DNA of 20,851 nt from JBIOWF01 sp044868295 (lineage in GTDB: Bacteria > Actinomycetota > Actinomycetes > Streptosporangiales > Streptosporangiaceae): assembly GCA_044868295.1 (NCBI GenBank), contig JBIOWF010000029.1:1-20851 (forward strand), in the 5' to 3' direction. The position numbers and the translations under genes are program-made. This document shows positions 15,698-20,851 of this stretch, piece by piece (within the stretch, counting starts at the first letter, position 1; every line of letters starts with the position of its first letter). The notes under the pieces were generated by a model. It was not told the origin of the DNA, did no database searches, and worked only from the letters and a program-made list of their open reading frames with translations.

Positions 15698-16303
15698 ATG
15701 AGCACTGTCTCCCGTTTGATCACCTCCGGCACGTTCTCGCTGGACGGCGGGACGTGGGAGGTCGACAACAACGTCTGGCTGGTCGGCTCGGCCGACGAGG
15801 TCGTCGTCATCGACGCCGCGCACGACGCGACGGCCATCGCCGAGGCGGTGGGCGGCCGGACGCTGCGCGCGATCATCTCCACGCACGCCCACAACGACCA
15901 CATCAACGCCGCCGCCGAGCTCGCCGGGCTGACCGGCGCGCCGATCCTGCTCCACCCCGCCGACAACGTGCTCTGGGAGATGCAGTACGGCTCGGCCGTG
16001 CCGTACGAGCCGTTGAAGGACGGGCAGGTCATCGAGATCGGCGGGACCGCGCTGACCGTGCTGCACACTCCGGGTCACGCGCCCGGGGCGGTCTGCCTGT
16101 ACGCGCCCGAGCTGGGTGTGGTCTTCACGGGTGACACGCTCTTCCAGGGCGGCCCGGGGGCCACCGGGCGGTCCTTCTCCTCGTACGACACCATCATCGA
16201 GTCGATCAAGGGAAGATTGCTGACGCTGCCCGAGGAGACCGTCGTGAACACCGGCCACGGGGACTCCACGAGCATCGGCGCGGAGGCGCCGGGCATCGCC
16301 TGA
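15698..16303 (+). CDS. Metallo-beta-lactamase fold hydrolase
   Basis: 201-residue MBL-fold enzyme of the glyoxalase II-like group. Metal ligands are all visible: THAHNDH (H63, H65, D67, H68), H127 in HTPGHAPG, D146 in FTGDTLFQGGPGATGR, and H187 in NTGHGDST. Immediately downstream of the mscR-like gene, so it is probably co-transcribed. An MBL hydrolase in this position is well placed to hydrolyse S-formylmycothiol, or another mycothiol thioester, to formate and mycothiol. That role is inferred from context, as no substrate residue can be read. ATG 15698 is preceded by a purine-rich GAGAAGAG. Length is typical of short MBL enzymes. Confidence 0.88.
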   Translation: MSTVSRLITSGTFSLDGGTWEVDNNVWLVGSADEVVVIDAAHDATAIAEAVGGRTLRAIISTHAHNDHINAAAELAGLTGAPILLHPADNVLWEMQYGSAVPYEPLKDGQVIEIGGTALTVLHTPGHAPGAVCLYAPELGVVFTGDTLFQGGPGATGRSFSSYDTIIESIKGRLLTLPEETVVNTGHGDSTSIGAEAPGIA

Positions 16304-16363
16304 TCCACTCGCCGGGGCCAGGGCGGTGTCGCGGCGGGGCCTGACGAGTGTGTCCAGGGCCAC

Positions 16364-16382
16364 ATAGGCAAGGCTTACTTTA
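16364..16382. promoter_or_regulatory. Weak upstream iron box
   Basis: ATAGGCAAGGCTTACTTTA agrees with the DtxR/IdeR consensus TTAGGTTAGGCTAACCTAA at 12 of 19 positions, with the central AGGCT intact. Its centre is 29 bp from that of the stronger box downstream. On its own it would be unconvincing. Confidence 0.35.
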
Positions 16383-16392
16383 GTGAGGTACT

Positions 16393-16411
16393 TTAGGTAT
16401 GCCTAACCTTA
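16393..16411. promoter_or_regulatory. Iron box (DtxR/IdeR-type operator)
   Basis: TTAGGTATGCCTAACCTTA matches the IdeR/DtxR consensus TTAGGTTAGGCTAACCTAA at 15 of 19 positions, including both half-site cores. It ends 29 bp before the bfd start codon, overlapping where the promoter should be. Fe(II)-loaded IdeR/DmdR is expected to bind here. Confidence 0.75.
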
Positions 16412-16440
16412 AGCGCCCACCGAAAGGCCTGTTCCGAGCC

Positions 16441-16620
16441 ATGTACGTCTGTATCTGCCGAGCCGTGACCGACAGCGAGGTTCACGACTGCATCGCGGCC
16501 GGTGCGAGGAGTGCGCGGCAGGTGCGCGACACCACGGGCGCTGGAGGGGACTGCGGCTCCTGTGTGCGGAAGATCTGTGCGATCCTGAAACGGTCAGAAG
16601 ACCTGGTAACCACCGCATAG
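16441..16620 (+). CDS. bfd: Bacterioferritin-associated ferredoxin
   Basis: 59-residue [2Fe-2S] protein that docks on bacterioferritin and reduces its ferric core so that stored iron is released. The four cluster cysteines are visible in the family spacing: C4 and C6 (MYVCICRAV), then C38 and C41 (GGDCGSCV), followed by a short helix. The frame is open from an ATG at 16399, but that codon is inside the iron box, so the ATG at 16441 (MYVCICRAVTDSEVHDCIAA) is taken. bfr follows after 15 bp, so the two are one operon. The upstream iron box implies repression when iron is plentiful, which suits an iron-release ferredoxin. Confidence 0.92.
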   Translation: MYVCICRAVTDSEVHDCIAAGARSARQVRDTTGAGGDCGSCVRKICAILKRSEDLVTTA

Positions 16621-16635
16621 ATCGAGAGGCCCGTT

Positions 16636-17118
16636 ATGCAGGGCGACAGGGAGATCATCGCGCTCCTCAACGAGCAGCTCACGTCCGAACTCACCGCGAT
16701 CAATCAGTACTTCTTGCACGCCAAGATGCAGGACAACTGGGGATATACGAAGCTCGCGGAGTACACCCGGCACGAGTCGTTCGACGAGATGAAGCACGCC
16801 GAGAAGCTCACCGACCGGATCCTGTTCCTCGAAGGTCTGCCCAACTACCAGAAGCTGAACACGCTGCACATCGGGCAGACGGTGAAGGAGCAACTGGAGG
16901 CGGACCTTGAGCTGGAGCTGGGCGTGGTGCGGCGGCTCAGGCCGGGGATCGCGCTGATGCGGGAGCGGGGCGACATCACCTCCGCCAACCTGTTCGAGGA
17001 GATCCTCGCGGACGAGGAGCACCACATCGACTATCTGGAGACGGAGCTCGGCCTGATGGACAGCCTGGGGGAGCAGCTCTACCTCCAGCGCTACGCCGAG
17101 CCTCCCTCGGCTTCCTAG
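16636..17118 (+). CDS. bfr: Bacterioferritin
   Basis: 160-residue subunit of the 24-mer heme-containing iron-storage cage. All ferroxidase ligands are at their canonical positions: E18, E51, H54, E94, E127 and H130. M52, the axial heme ligand shared by two subunits, is present (FDEMKHAEK), so this is a true bacterioferritin rather than a plain ferritin. ATG 16636 is preceded by GAGAGG. It is the second gene of an operon with bfd, closed by a strong terminator at 17152-17188. Being behind the same iron box as bfd is notable, since storage genes are usually favoured, not repressed, by iron. Confidence 0.97.
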   Translation: MQGDREIIALLNEQLTSELTAINQYFLHAKMQDNWGYTKLAEYTRHESFDEMKHAEKLTDRILFLEGLPNYQKLNTLHIGQTVKEQLEADLELELGVVRRLRPGIALMRERGDITSANLFEEILADEEHHIDYLETELGLMDSLGEQLYLQRYAEPPSAS

Positions 17119-17151
17119 GCGACCTTCTTGAGGCGCGCCGTGCGCCAGGCA

Positions 17152-17188
17152 ACGCTCACCGGTTCAGTTCCGGTGGGCGTTTCTTTTT
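17152..17188 (+). terminator. Rho-independent terminator after bfr
   Basis: 11-bp stem (17152-17162 with 17170-17180, one G-T pair, ACGCTCACCGG) with a 7-nt loop TTCAGTT, followed by a TTTCTTTTT tract. This is the only hairpin in the window with a clear T-tract. Confidence 0.93.
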
Positions 17189-17332
17189 GCTCTCCACAGC
17201 TAGCCATTACCGCCTGTGGTGGTCTCAGTACGATCCGCGATGCTTCGTGAATCGGGGTCGATGGCCGGCGCGTGCCCCGGGACCTCGAACCCTTGCGTGA
17301 TGACTAATAGGTATTTATCAGTGTTTGCCCAG

Positions 17333-17360
17333 GTCAATTGATGGGTCAACGACAAGTCAA
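17333..17360 (+). promoter_or_regulatory. Triple GTCAA direct repeat, probable response-regulator operator
   Basis: GTCAA occurs at 17333-17337, 17345-17349 and 17356-17360, 12 and 11 bp apart, so about one helical turn. Such tandem repeats on one face of the helix are typical of OmpR/PhoB-family binding sites. The array ends 50 bp before the response-regulator start codon. A -10-like TACGAT lies at 17399-17404 with no good -35, as expected of an activated promoter. The rest of 17189-17332 shows nothing I can name. Confidence 0.5.
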
Positions 17361-17410
17361 ACCGCGCGCTGTAGCCGGGAAACGAACGCTTAAGGTCCTA
17401 CGATCGCTCC

Positions 17411-18079
17411 ATGACCTGCGTACTTCTCGCCGAGGATGACACCTCGATCTCGGAGCCACTCGCGCGTGCCTTGCGCCGAGAGGGCTATCAGGTAGAGGTG
17501 AGCCCGGACGGCCCGCAGGCCCTGGAGAGGGCACTGTCGGGAGGCGTCGACCTGATCGTTCTCGATCTTGGCCTTCCGGAGATGGACGGCCTGGAGGTCG
17601 CCCGCCGCATCAGGGCCGAGGGGCACGGCACGCCCGTACTCATCCTCACCGCCCGTGTCGACGAGGTCGACACGGTGGTAGGCCTCGACGCCGGGGCCGA
17701 TGACTATGTCACAAAGCCGTTCCGCCTGGCCGAGCTGCTCGCCCGCGTGCGTGCTCTGCTGCGGCGCGGCACCTCCGAGACCCCAGTGGTCCAGGGCGTA
17801 CGGATCGACGCCGACTCCCGCCGGGCCTGGATGGGGGACAAGGAACTACACCTGACCACCAAGGAGTTCGACCTGCTACGTGTGCTGGTGCGTGATGCCG
17901 GCAAGGTGGTGACCCGCGAACAGATCATGCGCGAGGTGTGGGACACCAACTGGTGGGGTTCCACGAAGACCTTGGACATGCACATCTCGTGGCTCCGCCG
18001 CAAGCTGGGCGACGACGCCGCCAAGCCGAGGTACATCACGACCGTCCGGGGAGTCGGTTTCCGATTCGAGCGCGAGTAG
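17411..18079 (+). CDS. Two-component response regulator, OmpR family
   Basis: 222-residue DNA-binding response regulator. Receiver domain residues 1-115 have the acidic pair D9-D10, phospho-acceptor D52 (VLDLGLPEMDG), switch T80 (LILTAR) and K102 (DDYVTKPFRL). The winged-helix domain spans roughly 125-222, with the recognition segment VVTREQIMREVWDTNWWGST and closing RYITTVRGVGFRFE hairpin. ATG 17411 has no Shine-Dalgarno; TACGAT at 17399-17404 ends 6 nt before it, so the message may be leaderless. The partner histidine kinase begins 36 bp downstream. GTCAA repeats upstream suggest autoregulation. The signal and regulon cannot be read from sequence. Confidence 0.94.
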   Translation: MTCVLLAEDDTSISEPLARALRREGYQVEVSPDGPQALERALSGGVDLIVLDLGLPEMDGLEVARRIRAEGHGTPVLILTARVDEVDTVVGLDAGADDYVTKPFRLAELLARVRALLRRGTSETPVVQGVRIDADSRRAWMGDKELHLTTKEFDLLRVLVRDAGKVVTREQIMREVWDTNWWGSTKTLDMHISWLRRKLGDDAAKPRYITTVRGVGFRFERE

Positions 18080-18115
18080 GCCGAGTCTGGGTGGCTGTTT
18101 GGGAGGAACTAGCAC

Positions 18116-19381
18116 GTGCGTCGCCGCATGCTTTCCTCGATGCTGCTCGTCGCGGTCATCGCGGTTTTGCTGCTCGGGGTGCCCCTGGGCGTGGTTGTGG
18201 TGCGCCTCATCAACGACGAGGCGGCCCAGGAACTGCGCGCTGAGGCGACCCGCCTGCTCATCGGCGTCGAGTACGCCGTGAGCCAGGAGCAGGTGATCGA
18301 CCCCAAGCAACTGGCGAAGAACTACCCGGACCGGTTCATCCAGGTGTTCGTGCGGGGCAACTCGCCGATCGTCGTGGGCACCGAGCCTCCGGCGAACCGC
18401 CAGCTCAACGAGGAGGCACGGTCCGAGAACGGCTACGTCCGGATCAGCCGCGACGCGGCCGAGGTCGAGCGGGAGATACGCGCCCGTTTATTGCTCACGT
18501 TCGCGCTGGCCGTTTCCGCCCTCGGGGTCGCGGTCGGGCTCGCGATCGTGACCTCACGCCGTCTCACCCTGCCGCTCCAAGACCTCACCAAGATCGCGGA
18601 GCGGCTGGGGTCCGGGGACGCGCGGCCCAGCAAATACCGCTACGGCGTCCCGGAGCTCGACCTGGTCGCCGAGGTGCTGGACCGCAGTGCCGTACGGATC
18701 TCGGAGCTGCTCGCCCGGGAGCGGGAGTTCGCCACGGACGCCTCGCACCAGCTGCGCACGCCGCTGACCGGGCTGAGCATGCGGCTGGAGGAGATCGTCG
18801 CCGCCGCGAACGAGCCCGCGATCGTCCGTGAGGAGGGCGAGGCCGCCATCGTGCAGGTCGAGCGTCTCACCGCGGTGATCGACGAGTTGCTGGCCGCCGC
18901 CCGCCGGCAGCGGCACGCCCAGGCGGAGCCGATGAACATCGACGACGTCCTGGAGCAGCAGATCACCGAGTGGGAGCCCGCCTTCCGGCGGGCGCAGCGC
19001 TCGGTCAAGCTGGTCGGCACCCGGGGCCTGCGCGCCCTCGGCACCACCGGGGGGCTGAGCCAGGTCGTCTCCACCCTGCTGGAGAACTCCCTTGAGCACG
19101 GCGGCGGCTCGCTGACGCTGACCACGACGAGCACGGACAAGTCCGTCCTCATCGAGGTGGCCGATGAGGGTCCCGGTGTGCCCGAGGAGCTGGGCACGAG
19201 AGTCTTCGAACGCAACGTGAGCGGAGCCGGGGGAACCGGCCTCGGGCTGACTCTCGCCCGGGCGCTGGTCGCCGCGGACGGCGGGCGGCTGGAGCTGATC
19301 AAGCGCCGCCCCGCCACGTTCGCGATCTTCCTACGGCACGCGGACAACGGGCGTCATCGCGTGGTGAGCGGCCCCGCCTGA
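18116..19381 (+). CDS. Sensor histidine kinase
   Basis: 421-residue membrane kinase partnered with the upstream regulator. TM1 is about residues 8-30 and TM2 about 124-146. The extracellular part between them (about 90 residues) is small, with no sensor fold I recognise. A HAMP linker follows (about 147-200), then the HisKA box ATDASHQLRTPLTGL with phosphorylated H211. The ATP domain has N324 (LLENSLEHG), D350 (VADEGPGVP) and the G2 box GTGLGL (373-378). GTG 18116 is preferred because GGAGG precedes it by 9 nt; ATG 18128 is an alternative. The last 28 bp overlap the 3' end of the GtrA gene on the opposite strand. Confidence 0.92.
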   Translation: MRRRMLSSMLLVAVIAVLLLGVPLGVVVVRLINDEAAQELRAEATRLLIGVEYAVSQEQVIDPKQLAKNYPDRFIQVFVRGNSPIVVGTEPPANRQLNEEARSENGYVRISRDAAEVEREIRARLLLTFALAVSALGVAVGLAIVTSRRLTLPLQDLTKIAERLGSGDARPSKYRYGVPELDLVAEVLDRSAVRISELLAREREFATDASHQLRTPLTGLSMRLEEIVAAANEPAIVREEGEAAIVQVERLTAVIDELLAAARRQRHAQAEPMNIDDVLEQQITEWEPAFRRAQRSVKLVGTRGLRALGTTGGLSQVVSTLLENSLEHGGGSLTLTTTSTDKSVLIEVADEGPGVPEELGTRVFERNVSGAGGTGLGLTLARALVAADGGRLELIKRRPATFAIFLRHADNGRHRVVSGPA

Positions 19382-19851
19382 GACTCGACGTCCTCGACGG
19401 GCTGCAGGGTCGGCCCAGCCAGGAAGACCCACTTCTTGTAGGACCAGAAGCGGAACAGCGTGCCCAGAACCAGACCGATCATCTGGGCGATGTTGTAGCT
19501 CAACGGGTCGTGCAGCTTCAGCGTGTAGGTCACGAACCCGATGACGAGCAGGGAGATCAGCAGGCCGATGCCGTTGAGCAGGAAGAACAGGAAGTATTCC
19601 CGGGCCAGGCCGCTCTGCTCCCGGTGCCGGAAGGTCCACAGGCGATTGCCCAGGTAGGCGAACGTGGCCGCGATCACGGTCGCGAACACCTTCGACGACA
19701 GCGGGCCCAGCTCCACGCCGTAGCGCAGCAGGTTGGTGCCGCCGAAGTCGATGACGAAAGCCAGAGCACCCACCGTGCCGAACTTGAGCAGCTCGTGGAG
19801 GAGCGAGGCGAACCTCTCGTAGGCGGTTCGAAGAAGCCGCACGATCCGCAC
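19354..19851 (-). CDS. GtrA-family membrane protein
   Basis: 165-residue protein with four membrane helices (around residues 22-43, 52-70, 87-109 and 118-140). Family marks are KFGTVGALAFVIDFGGTNLL, AYLGNRLWTFRHR between helices 2 and 3, and FRFWSYKKWVF at the end of helix 4. GtrA proteins are thought to flip or carry polyprenyl-linked sugars for cell-wall polymers, but the role of this one is unknown. The frame can be extended to 19932. GTG 19849-19851 is preferred since GGAAGG lies 3 nt upstream and the added residues are not family-like; ATG 19897-19899 is another option. Its position beside divergent purK matches mycobacterial Rv3277. Confidence 0.85.
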   Translation of the reverse strand: MRIVRLLRTAYERFASLLHELLKFGTVGALAFVIDFGGTNLLRYGVELGPLSSKVFATVIAATFAYLGNRLWTFRHREQSGLAREYFLFFLLNGIGLLISLLVIGFVTYTLKLHDPLSYNIAQMIGLVLGTLFRFWSYKKWVFLAGPTLQPVEDVESQAGPLTTR

Positions 19852-20056
19852 AGTCCTTCCCGTTCGGCGGTGGTCAACCCAGGCTACCGGCACCGGCATA
19901 GGGCCGGTGTCTGGATCCGTCCTCCGAGTCACCCGGCCTCATCAAAGAACACTCCAATGAATATCCGACAATGAGGAGCAATCGCTCGTGCGACCCAGTC
20001 GGCACCCGGCAGTCGGCCGTTGGTCGGCCGCCGCGAACCCGCGACATCGGGATCGG

Positions 20057-20062
20057 TAGGCT
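20057..20062 (+). promoter_or_regulatory. -10 hexamer of a probable leaderless purK promoter
   Basis: TAGGCT, followed 8 nt later by the GTG start of purK, with no Shine-Dalgarno in between. This spacing places the transcription start at or next to the start codon. No convincing -35 hexamer is seen. Little else is recognisable between GtrA and purK (19852-20070). Confidence 0.4.
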
Positions 20063-20070
20063 GGCATTTC

Positions 20071-20851
20071 GTGAGCAGCCCAAACGTTCCCCCACCCGTG
20101 GTCGGCCTCGTCGGCGCCGGCCAGCTCGCCCGGATGACCCAGCAGGCCGCGATCGCGCTCGGTGTCGAGCTGCGCGTGCTGGCGGGCGCCCGCGACGAGA
20201 GCGCCGCCCGTGTGATCGTGGACACCCGCATCGGCGACTACCGTGACCTCGGTGACCTGCGCGAGTTCGCCAAGGGCTGCGACGCCGTCACCTTCGACCA
20301 CGAGCACGTGCCGACCGGCCACATCCAGGCGTTGACCGACGAAGGCCGGGCCGTACATCCCGGGGCGCAGGCACTCGTCCACGCCCAGGACAAGGCGGTC
20401 ATGCGGGAACGGCTCACCGCGATCGGCGTGCCCTGCCCGGCGTGGGCCAGGGTGTCCGGGCCCGCGGACGTCGAGGCCTTCGCCGCGGAGAACGGCTGGC
20501 CCGTCGTGCTGAAGGCGGTGCGCGGCGGATACGACGGCCGGGGCGTCTGGGTGTGCGCGGACCTCGACGATGCCGACGAGGTGCTGAACATCGGGGTGGA
20601 GGTGCTGGCCGAGGCGTTCGTGCCGTTCGAGCGGGAGCTGGCCGTGCTCGTCGCCCGGTCCCCGCACGGGCAGGGGGTCAGCTACCCGGTCGTGGAGACC
20701 GTGCAGAAGGACGGGATCTGCGTCGAGGTGATCGCCCCCGCGCCCGATCTGGCCCCTGAGGAGAGCGCCGCCGCGCAGCGGATCGCCCTGCGGATCGCGC
20801 AGGAGCTCGGCGTGACCGGGCTGCTCGCCGTCGAGATCTTCGCCACCAAGG
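20071..20851 (+). CDS. purK: N5-carboxyaminoimidazole ribonucleotide synthase (partial, runs off window)
   Basis: First 260 residues of PurK, which uses ATP and bicarbonate to turn aminoimidazole ribonucleotide into its N5-carboxy form in purine synthesis. The N-terminal nucleotide-binding fold starts VVGLVGAGQLARMTQQAAI (GAGQLARM at 15-22), followed by DAVTFDHEHVP. The ATP-grasp domain shows QDKAVMRERL, PVVLKAVRGGYDGRGVW (glycine loop 151-158) and EVLAEAFVPFERELAVLVAR. The window ends within the ATP-grasp domain at GLLAVEIFATK. GTG 20071 is the first start before the conserved VGAGQLARM and follows a -10-like TAGGCT by 8 nt. In actinobacteria purE usually follows. Confidence 0.95.
   Translation, partial: MSSPNVPPPVVGLVGAGQLARMTQQAAIALGVELRVLAGARDESAARVIVDTRIGDYRDLGDLREFAKGCDAVTFDHEHVPTGHIQALTDEGRAVHPGAQALVHAQDKAVMRERLTAIGVPCPAWARVSGPADVEAFAAENGWPVVLKAVRGGYDGRGVWVCADLDDADEVLNIGVEVLAEAFVPFERELAVLVARSPHGQGVSYPVVETVQKDGICVEVIAPAPDLAPEESAAAQRIALRIAQELGVTGLLAVEIFATK

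Noticed and set aside
16399..16440. Earlier ATG for the ferredoxin
   Set aside because: The codon is inside the iron box, and the added residues are not part of the Bfd family.
17270..17300. tRNA T-arm-like string (GGGACCTCGAACCC on the plus strand)
   Set aside because: The stem does not pair around a 7-nt loop, and no other tRNA arm is found on either side.
1..20851. CRISPR array, insertion sequence, integrase, prophage or biosynthetic cluster
   Set aside because: No regularly spaced repeats with spacers, no transposase or integrase motifs, and no synthase genes seen on either strand.

Overview
The window is high-GC DNA from an actinomycete. The evidence is strongly G/C-biased third codon positions, frequent GTG/TTG starts, an acyl-CoA carboxylase epsilon subunit, a probable mycothiol-dependent formaldehyde dehydrogenase, IdeR/DtxR-type iron boxes, and several start codons placed 6-8 nt after a -10-like hexamer as in leaderless mRNAs. 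Gene content fits a filamentous actinomycete such as the Streptosporangiales, but the genus is a guess.

Layout. 13-1805 (-): accD5/pccB-type carboxyltransferase and accE. 2008-4340 (+): an ABC exporter, ATPase plus large permease, closed by a strong bidirectional terminator. 4460-4669 (-): a single-S1-domain protein with a structured 5' leader. About 4874-5047: gene debris, including the tail of an XRE regulator. 5099-6448 (-) and 6598-7407 (+): a divergent MocR-type regulator and alpha/beta hydrolase sharing a region with a repeated operator-like element. 7610-8983 (-): a sodium:solute symporter lacking its usual N-terminus. 9220-11859 (+): PEP carboxylase with a DasR-like palindrome upstream. 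11939-12838 (-): FdhD. 12886-13719 (+): biotin protein ligase. 13910-14422 (+): a PH-domain membrane protein, preceded by a 28-bp direct repeat. 14578-16303 (+): S-(hydroxymethyl)mycothiol dehydrogenase and a metallo-beta-lactamase-fold hydrolase. 16441-17118 (+): bacterioferritin-associated ferredoxin and bacterioferritin behind iron boxes. 17411-19381 (+): an OmpR-type two-component system. 19354-19851 (-): a GtrA-family protein whose 3' end overlaps the kinase gene. 20071 to the window end (+): purK, cut by the window edge.

How it fits together. accD5-accE, birA, the PH-domain gene, GtrA and purK form the conserved set known from mycobacteria (M. tuberculosis Rv3276c-Rv3281), with matching relative orientations. 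Two blocks of other genes (about 11 kb and 5 kb) separate these core genes here. BirA would biotinylate the carrier subunit that AccD5 uses; that subunit is not in the window. The remaining units are metabolic or stress modules: anaplerosis (ppc), formaldehyde detoxification, iron storage, and a probably autoregulated signalling pair.

I see no phage, CRISPR array, insertion sequence, rRNA or intact tRNA, and no clear novel multi-gene system. The most interesting signals are non-coding: the S1-gene leader, the MocR operator, the dre-like box, tandem iron boxes, GTCAA repeats, and the recurrent leaderless-start pattern. Signs of gene decay or truncation also stand out.
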